Source: Candidatus Kapaibacterium sp.
Lineage (GTDB): Bacteria; Bacteroidota; Ignavibacteria; Kapaibacteriales; NICIL-2
Assembly (NCBI GenBank): GCA_026003475.1
Contig: BPHJ01000001.1
Location: 1,363,189-1,427,188 of the forward strand
Direction of reading: 5' to 3'
Length of the DNA stretch: 64,000 bases
Shown: positions 1-9,072 of the stretch, piece after piece
Numbering within the stretch: the first letter of the stretch is position 1
Layout of the letters: each line of letters begins with the position of its first letter
Position numbers and translations under genes: made by a program
Notes under the pieces: model-generated
Seen by the model: the letters and a program-made list of their open reading frames with translations, nothing else
What the model was told of the DNA's origin: nothing
Database searches by the model: none

Positions 1-35
1 AGTTTGGCTGTGCGAAAATAGACCTATCGTCACCG

Positions 36-1253
36 ATGAAACTGGAAGCCTCGATCGCCTTTCGCTACCTGCGGAATCAGCGCGCGGTTCAATTTAGCGG
101 GCTGATCGCTGGTCTTGCGCTGATCGGCATTACGATCGGTGTTGCAGCGGTCGTGTGTGTTGCTTCGATCTTTTTGGGGTTCCGTCAACTGTTCGAGGAG
201 CTCATGCTCCGCATTGATCCGCATGTTCGCATTGTCGGGCGCCAGGGGAAATATCTTCCTGCACTGGATTCGTTACGGCACACACTTCAACAGGCAACGA
301 CGGGTGTCGTCGCAGCGGTGCTCGACGGTCGTGCCTTGGCAATGCACCGGGGCGCAATGCACGTCCTCCAAGTCCGTGGTTACGATGATTCGTCGCTGGT
401 GCGCCTTCGCTCGCTTGGCAGCGTTATCCTGGTTGGCACCATGACGCAGAGACCCGACGAAATCATTCTCGGTACAGGCGCTGCCGATCGGTTGGGCGTT
501 CTACCGGGTGACACCATTGACCTTGTTTCTCCGGAGTTCATCCACTCGGCTGCGGTAGGGTTTGGGCTGCTCAACTGGCGCCCGGTGCGTGTGGTAGGCC
601 TTGCTCTCACGGGCGATCGCACCTACGACAACTCCCTTGCACTGACAACGCTCAGCACAGCAGCTAGTCTGTTTGCGACCACCGAAAGCAACGCAACCGC
701 GCTTGAGGTGTTCTGCCCTGACCGCGAGCAGGGCACTGCACTTGTCGAGCATCTTCGCAAACGGTTAGACCAACGCTACCGCGTCCTGAGTTGGTATGAT
801 CTCCACCGTCCGATGTATGCCGTCATGGAGTGGGAGCGCATTGCATCGTTTCTGCTGCTTTCGCTCATCATTTTGCTGGCGGTCTTCAACATTGTGGCAA
901 TGCTCACGATGACGGTTGTTTCAAAGCAGCGTGACATTGCCATCCTGCGGACAATGGGAGCGCCCGCCGGCACGGTTAGTCGGATTTTTCGGCTTGAAGG
1001 AGCAATGGTGGGCGCAATCGGCACCACGCTCGGTGCTGCACTGGGAATTGTGCTCTGTCTTGGACAGCAGCACTTCCACTGGATTCTACTCGATACAGAC
1101 GTGTACGTGATGCAAGAACTCCCCGTTGCACTCGATTGGGGTGCAGTGGCGGCAGTCGTTCTCATCAGCATGGGCACATCGCTCCTTGCGTCGGTACCAC
1201 CAGCACGTCGCGCCATGCACACACCGATTGCGGAATCACTCCGGTTCGAATGA
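36..1253 (+). CDS. ABC transporter permease, LolC/E / FtsX-like family
   Basis: 405 aa ORF; N-terminal 'EASIAFRYLRNQRAVQFSGLIAGLALIGITIGVAAVV' and C-terminal 'KQRDIAILRTMGAPAGTVSRIFRLEGAMVGAIGTTLGAALG' typical of the lipoprotein-releasing permease (MacB/FtsX) family. Confidence 0.85.
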   Translation: MKLEASIAFRYLRNQRAVQFSGLIAGLALIGITIGVAAVVCVASIFLGFRQLFEELMLRIDPHVRIVGRQGKYLPALDSLRHTLQQATTGVVAAVLDGRALAMHRGAMHVLQVRGYDDSSLVRLRSLGSVILVGTMTQRPDEIILGTGAADRLGVLPGDTIDLVSPEFIHSAAVGFGLLNWRPVRVVGLALTGDRTYDNSLALTTLSTAASLFATTESNATALEVFCPDREQGTALVEHLRKRLDQRYRVLSWYDLHRPMYAVMEWERIASFLLLSLIILLAVFNIVAMLTMTVVSKQRDIAILRTMGAPAGTVSRIFRLEGAMVGAIGTTLGAALGIVLCLGQQHFHWILLDTDVYVMQELPVALDWGAVAAVVLISMGTSLLASVPPARRAMHTPIAESLRFE

Positions 1254-1609
1254 TGGATACCAGCGCAGCAGGGAGACAGGGCGAGGCAATCGCGGAAGAG
1301 TACCTCCGTAGCCTTGGTTATCGAATCGTGGGACGGAATTTCCGACTGGGACGACACGGGGAAATTGACCTGGTCGCTTTCGACGGTACAACGCTGGTCT
1401 TTGTCGAGATCAAGTATCGGCGAAACCGCTCTTATGGTGCACCCGAAGATTCAATCACGGAGCGGAAACGCGCTCAGCTTCGCCGCGTTGCGGAAGGATT
1501 CCTCTTTGTGCATCCCCACGCCGCCAGCGAATACCGCTTCGATGTTATAGCCATCGAGGGTTCACCGGCAGAACCAACGATTCGCCATTGGAAGAATGCC
1601 TTCTGGTGA
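1250..1609 (+). CDS. YraN/UPF0102 family protein
   Basis: 'GRQGEAIAEEYLRSLGYRIVGRNFRLGRHGEIDLVAFDGTTLVFVEIKYR' matches the YraN nuclease-like fold; ATG overlaps the upstream stop (ATGA). Confidence 0.9.
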   Translation: MMDTSAAGRQGEAIAEEYLRSLGYRIVGRNFRLGRHGEIDLVAFDGTTLVFVEIKYRRNRSYGAPEDSITERKRAQLRRVAEGFLFVHPHAASEYRFDVIAIEGSPAEPTIRHWKNAFW

Positions 1610-1611
1610 CC

Positions 1612-2100
1612 TTATGCCCTGTGCATGGTGATGACAACTTCGATACCGGGATCATGGTGCACAAATTCCAGTACATCAACCAATGAGCGCATCAAGAACA
1701 CTCCACGCCCTCCTTCACGGAGGAGATTTTCTCGCCGCCGGGGATCGGGAAGCGCTTGCGGATCGAAACCGCTCCCATAATCGCGCACATGAACCGTGAT
1801 TGCATCGTTGTCTTCGTCCACCCAAATCTCAACATTTTTTTCGGGGTTGGACTTGTTGCCATGGACAATAGCATTGGTAACAGCCTCCATGGTTGCAACG
1901 ATGAGGTTGAACCGTCGCTCTGGGCTCAGTTCTTCGACAGCAGGAATGCTGCGCAGAAACGACTCGATGCGCGGGATAATTGCTCGATCACTTGGTTCGA
2001 TCAACTGGTACCGTTCCATGTAGCGGGAATAAGAGTGCTCCAATTGCGCCAGCATAAGACGTGTATATTTGTGTTGAGTGTTTTTGTGTTGTGCATTCAT
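1612..2100 (-). CDS. ATP-binding protein, RsbW/SpoIIAB-like anti-sigma factor HATPase
   Basis: 'ERRFNLIVATMEAVTNAIVHGNKSNPEKNVEIWVDEDNDAITVHVRDYGSGFDP' N-box/G1-box. True start may be 2055 or 2019. Confidence 0.8.
   Translation of the reverse strand: MNAQHKNTQHKYTRLMLAQLEHSYSRYMERYQLIEPSDRAIIPRIESFLRSIPAVEELSPERRFNLIVATMEAVTNAIVHGNKSNPEKNVEIWVDEDNDAITVHVRDYGSGFDPQALPDPRRRENLLREGGRGVFLMRSLVDVLEFVHHDPGIEVVITMHRA
2044..2071 (+). promoter_or_regulatory. Bacteroidota-type promoter (TTG-N17-TATATTTG) for the MerR gene
   Basis: TTG at 2044-2046, 17 nt spacer, TATATTTG at 2064-2071; start codon 2115. Confidence 0.5.
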
Positions 2101-2114
2101 CGCACCATGAGCCG

Positions 2115-2549
2115 GTGAAGCAGGCGTCTATTCCGAAGCTGTACTATTCCATCCGCGAAGTCTGCGAGCTTTTCGACGAAGAGCAACACATTCTCCGCCA
2201 CTGGGAACGCGAGATCGCAGCATTGCGTCCGAACAAAAATCGGGCTGGCAACCGCGTCTATACCGAACGCGACCTGCGCATCCTCCGTGTGCTGAAGGTG
2301 CTCATTCGCGAGCAACACAAAACCATCGCAGAAGTGCGCGAACTTCTTGCAAACGGCATACCAGACCAGCTGGTGCCCATCGCCAACGACACAAGCATCG
2401 AGCAGCGGTATGCCGAGAAACGCCGCTCTGCTGCAATGGAGGCAAAGCTCCGTGGCAACGACGACACCGTTGTGCTTCCCCGTGCGGAAGCAGAACGCCT
2501 GCTGGGAACACTCAAGCGAATCGAAGAACTGCTGGGAAATACCGAATAA
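2115..2549 (+). CDS. MerR family transcriptional regulator
   Basis: 'YYSIREVCELFDEEQHILRHWEREIAALRPNKNRAGNRVYTERDLRILRVLKVLIREQHKTIAEVRELL' HTH_17/MerR; GTG start at 2115 inferred. Confidence 0.85.
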   Translation: MKQASIPKLYYSIREVCELFDEEQHILRHWEREIAALRPNKNRAGNRVYTERDLRILRVLKVLIREQHKTIAEVRELLANGIPDQLVPIANDTSIEQRYAEKRRSAAMEAKLRGNDDTVVLPRAEAERLLGTLKRIEELLGNTE

Positions 2550-3553
2550 TGCTCCATCGCACGTTGACAGCCCATGCGATTGCAGCGGCAATCCTGATTG
2601 TGTGTGCAGCAGCGCAACCGGCTGTGCGCACTATCCCCAATGCCCATAGTGGCGATGTTCTTGGAGTATTCATCAACGAAGCAAATACTGCTGTCGCCAG
2701 TTGTAGCATTGACGGAAGCATCAAGCTTTGGCACTTGCCCACGCTGGAGCCGCTCTGCACACTCAGTGGCCATAGCAGCAGCATCAACAACGTATCCTTC
2801 TCCGGTGACGATGCCTTCGTTGCCAGTGCAAGTAGTGATCGAACGCTTCGCATATGGAATGCGACCAGCTGCACACAAGCAACCGTACTCCGTGGCCATC
2901 AGGGCGATGTTCTTTGCGTGTACTTTAGCCAAAGCGACACTGGGCACTATGTCGCCACTGGGGGTACTGATCGAACTGTCAAAATTTGGGATTGGCGCAG
3001 CGGTGCAGAACTGAAGACACTCCGTGGACACACAGGAGCAGTTACGGGCGTTGCCTATAGCTACAACGATAGCCTCATCGCATCCTGCGGCGACGATATG
3101 CAGGTGTTGGTCTGGTCTCCAGCAAAGCCAGTACCAGTCATTGCATTGGTCGGTCCACCGCATACCGCGCCGTGCACAGCGGTTCTGTTTTCGTTCGATA
3201 GCCGCTATCTTGCATCGGCTGACCGCGATGGGTTCATCAAAGTGTGGAGCCTTCCGCAGGGACAACTGCTGCGCACCATTGATGCCCACGATGGCTATGC
3301 CAGCGATATCACCTTCGCAGCCGACAATACAACACTGATCAGTGCTGGGCATGATGGAGCCATTCGCGTTTGGGATATCCTCACCGGCACAGCACTCGAT
3401 AGCCTTCAGCTTGATGTCCCGATCTGGAGCATTGACGTAACCAGCGATGGCGGCACCGTTATCGCTGGCTGCAGTGATGGAACGCTCCGCGTCTGGCGTC
3501 GCACAGCCACCAATGATGACAAGAAATCTCCACCTCTTCGGAAAAAGCGTTGA
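2549..3553 (+). CDS. Secreted WD40-repeat beta-propeller protein
   Basis: Signal peptide then repeats 'GHSSSINNVSFSGDDAFVASASSDRTLRIWNA', 'GHTGAVTGVAYSYNDSLIASCGDDMQVLVW'. Confidence 0.9.
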   Translation: MLHRTLTAHAIAAAILIVCAAAQPAVRTIPNAHSGDVLGVFINEANTAVASCSIDGSIKLWHLPTLEPLCTLSGHSSSINNVSFSGDDAFVASASSDRTLRIWNATSCTQATVLRGHQGDVLCVYFSQSDTGHYVATGGTDRTVKIWDWRSGAELKTLRGHTGAVTGVAYSYNDSLIASCGDDMQVLVWSPAKPVPVIALVGPPHTAPCTAVLFSFDSRYLASADRDGFIKVWSLPQGQLLRTIDAHDGYASDITFAADNTTLISAGHDGAIRVWDILTGTALDSLQLDVPIWSIDVTSDGGTVIAGCSDGTLRVWRRTATNDDKKSPPLRKKR

Positions 3554-3951
3554 TGAAACAGGTTCTGTACGTTCTTGCATTAGCTATCGTGCCACTCTGC
3601 GCGCAGATTGAACCGACGGCGCTGCTGCGTGGAACCATCCGCGATGGTAGCCAGCCCGTCCGCGCTGAGCTGCAGTTCCGTGACGAATCCGGCAAAACGA
3701 TTCGTGCCAAAAGTGCCAGCGATGGCTCCTATCAAGTGATCCTTCCCCCTGGCCATTCCTATGGTGTGACCATCACAACCGATAACTTGGATCGCTATAC
3801 GTTCACCTACACCGTGCCGCCTGCAACCAAGTATATGGAACTGACGCAGGATTTTTCGATCGGTGCGACGTTCGCCAGTGCCTCCAAGCAGTCTGAGCAG
3901 CCGAAGCCAGCCCAAAAGAAGAAGGTGAAAAAATCGAAGCGACGCAAGTGA
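3550..3951 (+). CDS. Secreted carboxypeptidase-regulatory-like (CRD) domain protein
   Basis: Signal peptide, 'LLRGTIRDGSQPVRAELQFRDESGKTIRAKSASDGSYQVILPPGHSYGVTI', Lys/Arg-rich tail; 4-bp overlaps with both neighbours. Confidence 0.7.
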   Translation: MMKQVLYVLALAIVPLCAQIEPTALLRGTIRDGSQPVRAELQFRDESGKTIRAKSASDGSYQVILPPGHSYGVTITTDNLDRYTFTYTVPPATKYMELTQDFSIGATFASASKQSEQPKPAQKKKVKKSKRRK

Positions 3952-4655
3952 AACGTACGATTGGTATGATCTTCCTTGCCATCGTCCTTGGAGCCTCACC
4001 AGCCGATGCACAGGTTGGAGCGACCGTGCTGCTCCAAGGTGTTGTCCTCGATGCACAGACGCGGAAACCAATCACCGCTCAACTTACCATTCGTGATGCA
4101 AGTGGCGCAAAGGTCAATGAAACGCGCTCGAACGCTGCCGAAGCAGGGACGTACCAGTGCATCCTCAAGCCGAACACACGCTATACCGTGGAGCTGCAAG
4201 CCGACGGATACATGAAGCGTCGTGACACACTCACCCTCCCACCCGTCCGAGCATACACCGAACTATCGCGCGATTTTATCCTTCTGCCCAAAATCCAAGG
4301 GCAACGTTTCGTTGTCACCATTCCTCTTTTCGAAATCAACCGTGTAACGTTTCGGGTTGGCGCCGAGGAGGAGCTCGGCAGCTACGCCGAGTTGCTCAGC
4401 GATAATCCCGACGTTCACATCGCCATCGAGTGTTACCCCGATCGAAGTGATGAAGCATCCCAACTTTCGACCCTTGCTGCAGCACGAGCAGAAGCGATTC
4501 GCCAGTTCTTTATCCAGCGAGGAATTTCTGCATCTCGGCTCAGCACGACGCCAGTGGCAACAACCGATCCCTACAATCCACCACCACGGAAGCTCCGTCC
4601 AAAAGGCCGATTCTACTTCGGTGGGACGTATTTTGTCATCACACGTGTTCAATAG
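3948..4655 (+). CDS. CRD domain plus OmpA-like C-terminal domain, outer-membrane/periplasmic protein
   Basis: CRD 'LLQGVVLDAQTRKPITAQLTIRDASGAKV' followed by divergent OmpA '...NPDVHIAIECYPDRSDEASQLSTLAAARAEAIRQFFIQRGISASRLS'. Confidence 0.75.
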   Translation: MKRTIGMIFLAIVLGASPADAQVGATVLLQGVVLDAQTRKPITAQLTIRDASGAKVNETRSNAAEAGTYQCILKPNTRYTVELQADGYMKRRDTLTLPPVRAYTELSRDFILLPKIQGQRFVVTIPLFEINRVTFRVGAEEELGSYAELLSDNPDVHIAIECYPDRSDEASQLSTLAAARAEAIRQFFIQRGISASRLSTTPVATTDPYNPPPRKLRPKGRFYFGGTYFVITRVQ

Positions 4656-4703
4656 CAGTCGCCACTGCATGCAGGGTATTCCCACGTTGTCACATTGTAG
4701 CTG

Positions 4704-6254
4704 ATGCCTTCCCGACGTGATGTCCTCCGCATCCTACTTCTGGGGTCAGGGGCACTGTACTTGGCTCCTGGGTTGGGAAGTTGTACGCAAACAAAGCAGC
4801 AATCCGTCCATCGGGCAAGTAGGCATTCCCCAGGCGTTGAGCACCAGCGATTCGAAATCGCCCACCGTTACATACGCGACCACCAAACGAACACTCTCGA
4901 TTGGCAAGCAACCCGCAGCTCTTCCATAGACGTCGCAATCGTTGGTGCAGGTCCGGCAGGGCTCACAGCCGCTGCTCTTCTGCGCACGGCAGGATACGAC
5001 GTTGCACTCATCGAAAACGAACCTGTCGGTGGTGGCGCCGCCCGCGCAGGCACCTACAACGATGTCCGCTACCCACTGGCAGCAATTTACTTTGTCGAGC
5101 GTGAGGGCATCGTCGCCGATCTGTGTCGCCTGGCTGGGGTTACACCAATTCCGGTGCCCGAAGATTCACTCATCCTCGACGGTGCAAGTTTTGCCAATCT
5201 CTGGGACGACGCAACTATTACCTCGCTGCCGATCAAGCCGACAGAGAAAACTTCCCTCCGTTGTTTCCGGGACGACCTCCTCCGCCTGCGCCAGCAAGAG
5301 CAAGTCCCTGAGTATCCTCTCCCCGAAGAACTTCCTCCGCACTGGCGCAGGCTCGATGCGATGGATGCTGCTACATACATTGCTGGCTACCAATCGCCGC
5401 TGCTCCGCTCCTTGTTGGATATGTACACGCGCTCATCGATGGGCGGTATGCTCGAGCAAGTCAATGCTTATGCACTGCTCAACTTCTACGCAAGCGAGAT
5501 CGGAACTCAGCGCTACACATTCGCCGGTGGATTGGCTGGACTGGCAGCACCACTTGCTGCAATGCTCGGCAGCGCTCTCCATACCGGACTTACCTGCATT
5601 CGGATCAGTGATGACCGCACCGGTGCAAATGTCTGGGCAATTGATCGGGATGGTGGCTTGCATCGTTTCCATGCACGCGCAGTGATCGTTGCTACGCAGA
5701 AATTCATGCTCCCGTGGATCATCCCCGAACTTCCCGCTGCACAACAAGCCGCAATGCGTTCGCTGCAGTACGCTCCATTCCTGACAGTACACCTGTGCGG
5801 GAAAGAGACCTTGCTTCCTCCTGGCTTCGACGTTTGGGTTCCTGGTGGAGACAAACTCTTTACGGACATCATCAACGCGAATGCAACCAGTGCACCCCCT
5901 TCGAACAATGGCGTGGTTGCAAGCATCTACGCACCCCGAACCTCGGCAGACCGAGCGATTCTGCAAAGCGAGGATGTCTTGGCAGCGTTTGCGCGAACCA
6001 TCGCCGAACGCGCAACACACGTACTCCCTACCATCAATGCGGATGCGGTCGAGGAAGTGCACGTATTCGGCTGGGGTCATGCTCTCGTTGTTCCTACACC
6101 TGGATCGCACAGCGGCCTTGCTCAAGCAGCACGCCGCCCCTTTGGTCACATCCTCTTTGCCAACACCGACAACGATAGTTCCCCCGCCTTCGAGAATGCC
6201 GTAAGCCACGGCGCTCGTGCAGCAGAGTCGGCTATTGCGTTACTGAAGCAGTAG
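4704..6254 (+). CDS. FAD-dependent oxidoreductase (flavin amine oxidase-like) with Tat/lipobox-like N-terminus
   Basis: 'SRRDVLRILLLGSGALYLAPGLGSC' then Rossmann 'VAIVGAGPAGLTAAALLRTAGYDVALIENE'. Confidence 0.8.
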   Translation: MPSRRDVLRILLLGSGALYLAPGLGSCTQTKQQSVHRASRHSPGVEHQRFEIAHRYIRDHQTNTLDWQATRSSSIDVAIVGAGPAGLTAAALLRTAGYDVALIENEPVGGGAARAGTYNDVRYPLAAIYFVEREGIVADLCRLAGVTPIPVPEDSLILDGASFANLWDDATITSLPIKPTEKTSLRCFRDDLLRLRQQEQVPEYPLPEELPPHWRRLDAMDAATYIAGYQSPLLRSLLDMYTRSSMGGMLEQVNAYALLNFYASEIGTQRYTFAGGLAGLAAPLAAMLGSALHTGLTCIRISDDRTGANVWAIDRDGGLHRFHARAVIVATQKFMLPWIIPELPAAQQAAMRSLQYAPFLTVHLCGKETLLPPGFDVWVPGGDKLFTDIINANATSAPPSNNGVVASIYAPRTSADRAILQSEDVLAAFARTIAERATHVLPTINADAVEEVHVFGWGHALVVPTPGSHSGLAQAARRPFGHILFANTDNDSSPAFENAVSHGARAAESAIALLKQ

Positions 6255-7140
6255 CAAAGCGGCGGAGAATTTCCTGCCGGACATGATTCATGTACCACTG
6301 CGGAGTGCTGGTCGCCCCCGTAATGCCCACCGTTTCCACGCCCTCGAACCACTGCGGACAAAGTTCGCTGCTGTCCTCGATGAAATAGGTCCGAGGATTT
6401 TCTTCATGAACAACTTGGAAGAGCACTTTGCCGTTCGACGACTCCCGACCAGCAACGAAGATGATAACCTCGTGCTCACGAGCAAAGCGGCGCAAGTCCT
6501 GCTCACGCCCAGCCACTTGCCCACAAATGGTGTCCTTGGCATGGAACTCGGATGCGATACCCTGCATTTCCTCGACAACCAATTCGGCAATGCGCGCTCT
6601 GAGTGCATCGCGGAGCCGTATGAATGTCGGCCTATCCATTGTCGTTTGGGAGAAAAGTGCAGTCTTCCGCCGGAGATCAACGCGTTCGAGCGCTTCCTCG
6701 ACGCTGCTGACGACGACACACTCATCGTTGCACACACCCCGGACACCGAGCACTTCTGCATGGGTTGCTTTCCCGAAGACGACGATCTGATAGCCGAGGT
6801 CGTAGAACTTCCGCACACGTTCTTGGAGCTTGGTAACAACTGGGCAGGTTGCGTCAATGATTTCGATCCCGTTCTGGAATGCCTGGCGGTAGGTTTCCGG
6901 CGGCTCTCCATGCGCACGGATAAGAACTTTCGAACCTTTGGGCAATCGGGAAATATCATCACGCGAAATTGTTGCAAGCCCAAGGGATTCGAGCCGTTCA
7001 ATTTCGCGTGGATTGTGAATGATATGTCCCAGAACGTACACTGTGCCCGGTGGGTTTGTGCGCAGCACCTCCTCGGCGATCTGCACTGTTCGCACAACGC
7101 CCCAACAAAAACCTGCGCGCGGATCAATTGTGACTTTCAT
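6232..7140 (-). CDS. ispH: 4-hydroxy-3-methylbut-2-enyl diphosphate reductase
   Basis: 'GFCWGVVRTVQIAEEVL...VLGHIIHNPREIERL..RAHGEPP..DATCPVV' IspH signature Cys residues. Confidence 0.93.
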   Translation of the reverse strand: MKVTIDPRAGFCWGVVRTVQIAEEVLRTNPPGTVYVLGHIIHNPREIERLESLGLATISRDDISRLPKGSKVLIRAHGEPPETYRQAFQNGIEIIDATCPVVTKLQERVRKFYDLGYQIVVFGKATHAEVLGVRGVCNDECVVVSSVEEALERVDLRRKTALFSQTTMDRPTFIRLRDALRARIAELVVEEMQGIASEFHAKDTICGQVAGREQDLRRFAREHEVIIFVAGRESSNGKVLFQVVHEENPRTYFIEDSSELCPQWFEGVETVGITGATSTPQWYMNHVRQEILRRFATASVTQ

Positions 7141-8522
7141 TGTTCGAGACTCGATGAATTCAACACTGCCGTTCGCTGGCGGACGTAGTCGAGGATGCGC
7201 TCGACTTGTTCTTCGATGGTCAAATTCGTTGTATCAATAACAAGTGCATCGCTTGCTTTTCGTAAGGGGTTATGTTCACGAGTGGAATCGAAACGGTCGC
7301 GTTGATCGAGTTGGCGTTTGATTTCCTCTGCCGTTACCGTGGGATTGGACTGGTGCAGTTCTGCTTGGCGGCGCCGGGCACGCGTGTCGAGATCAGCTGT
7401 CATGAACACCTTGATATCGGCATCAGGAAAGACAGCGGTGCCAATATCCCGACCATCCATCACAACTCCCCCGTGACGACCAAGCTGTTGCTGTACACGC
7501 ACCATGACGCGACGCACTGATGGAAACGAACTGACCATACTCACATGAGCTGTAACGTCGGGCTCACGAATGCGCTCGCTAACATCGCGACCATTGAGGA
7601 AGGTTCGTTGCCCGCTCGGTGTATGCCGGAGTTCGATCGAAATCCGATCCAGTAGGTCAGCAAGCGCATCATCTGTCAACGGTATGCCTTGTTCCAATGC
7701 GGCTAGTGTCAGCGCGCGGTACATTGCACCAGTGTCGATGTAGGTGTACCCGAGTCGCTCAGCAAGCAGCCTTGCCGTGGTTGTTTTGCCTGAACCTGCT
7801 GGACCGTCAATTGCGATGATCAACTTACGACTCATCGAAGCCTGGGAAACAATTCGCTGCAAACTTAGGGCAACCTCGCCAAGATGACGAAAACATGCCG
7901 TCGGTTGGTGTGCTTGCAGCGTATCGAACGAAAACGGTCCCGTCGCAACAGCAGCCGACCAGATCTGGTGCGCGCGGGCACACGCAATATCGTTGGGAGT
8001 ATCCCCGACGACAATCGGTGGCACAGGGAGCGGCGCGGGAAAGCGACTCCGTGCCCAATGCAGTGCTTGTCGAACCAGTTCGCTGCGCTTCAATGCAGCG
8101 CAACCGAAAAATCCCTCGACGAAATACTCTTCCACACCGGCAATGCGCAGCTTATGCCAGCCGCAACGGCGTTCGTTACCTGTCAGAATCACAAGTGTCG
8201 TTCCGCTCTGTTCCATTGCATGGAGAAAGTCGCCTACGTGCGGACAGAGCGAGATAGCATCCGATTGGATGGACTCGACAGCAACCTGAGCGAGCGTATC
8301 GAAGAAGGCTGGCGCAATAGCCTGTGCAGCAGAGCGATCGCCGAGAAGTTGAGCTAAAATCTGGAGATCAGTTTTGCCTGCCATCGAATCAAGGCGATTC
8401 CAGGGAACCTGCCCACCGAGAACTGCCGCCCATGCATCCGACCATACTCGGCGTGTGACCGTACGATCGACACGAAGCAGCGTTCCATCAATATCAACCA
8501 GCAGCAGCAACATACTCATCAA
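7137..8522 (-). CDS. cmk: Fusion protein: N-terminal HAD-family phosphatase, C-terminal cytidylate kinase
   Basis: Residues 1-229 HAD ('LLVDIDGTLLRV','VVGDTPNDIACA'); residues from Met230 (7835) 'SRKLIIAIDGPAGSGKTTTARLLAERLGYTYIDTGAMYRALTLAAL' Cmk; no intervening stop. Confidence 0.9.
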   Translation of the reverse strand: MMSMLLLLVDIDGTLLRVDRTVTRRVWSDAWAAVLGGQVPWNRLDSMAGKTDLQILAQLLGDRSAAQAIAPAFFDTLAQVAVESIQSDAISLCPHVGDFLHAMEQSGTTLVILTGNERRCGWHKLRIAGVEEYFVEGFFGCAALKRSELVRQALHWARSRFPAPLPVPPIVVGDTPNDIACARAHQIWSAAVATGPFSFDTLQAHQPTACFRHLGEVALSLQRIVSQASMSRKLIIAIDGPAGSGKTTTARLLAERLGYTYIDTGAMYRALTLAALEQGIPLTDDALADLLDRISIELRHTPSGQRTFLNGRDVSERIREPDVTAHVSMVSSFPSVRRVMVRVQQQLGRHGGVVMDGRDIGTAVFPDADIKVFMTADLDTRARRRQAELHQSNPTVTAEEIKRQLDQRDRFDSTREHNPLRKASDALVIDTTNLTIEEQVERILDYVRQRTAVLNSSSLEQ

Positions 8523-9072
8523 GCAAACGGTTCCACTCTTTCCACCCTTGCCATGCTAAGACCACGAAAATGCCGTACAGGACAACGTAGAGGTGTAGCC
8601 CTCGCGTCCAGTACACAAGGGCGTATGCAGAATCAATGACAATCCAGAGCAACCAATTTTCCAGGTAGCGGTGCGCTTGCATCCACGTAGCAACCAGGCT
8701 TGCGCTTGCTAAGGCTGCATCAATTTCGGGAATAGCTGCGTTCGTCCAGTTCCGGAGCATCGCCGCCCAAACGAGACTGCCACCGATCCAAATCAGCACA
8801 AGACGGGACCATGTTCGCCGTTGTCGAAGAGAGCCAATGGGTTTTGTTTTTGCTTCTGGGGATTGTTTCCACCACAGCCACCATCCATAGCATCCCATCG
8901 CAAAGTACACTCCTTGCAACAGCATATCAGCGTACAAGCGTGCTTCCCAGAACGAAACCGCCTGCAGTGCGACGCTGATATTGCCTGCAACCCAACAGAG
9001 GATATTCCGCCGAATCATCAGCAGCACGTATGCAATGCCGAGCAGCGTTGCTGTCCACTCAACCCACCCCAT
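8494..9072 (-). CDS. pnuC: PnuC-like nicotinamide (riboside) transporter
   Basis: 'MGWVEWTATLLGIAYVLLMIRRNILCWVAGNISVALQAVSFWEARLYADMLLQGVYFAMGCYGWWLWW'. Confidence 0.88.
   Translation of the reverse strand: MGWVEWTATLLGIAYVLLMIRRNILCWVAGNISVALQAVSFWEARLYADMLLQGVYFAMGCYGWWLWWKQSPEAKTKPIGSLRQRRTWSRLVLIWIGGSLVWAAMLRNWTNAAIPEIDAALASASLVATWMQAHRYLENWLLWIVIDSAYALVYWTRGLHLYVVLYGIFVVLAWQGWKEWNRLLDEYVAAAG

Noticed and set aside
2650-3500. Internal DNA repetitiveness
   Set aside because: Explained by WD40 protein repeats; no array of identical direct repeats and unique spacers, so not CRISPR or a tandem satellite.
2258-3580. 440-aa minus-strand ORF
   Set aside because: Lies opposite the clear MerR and WD40 coding regions; a shadow ORF with no recognisable motif.
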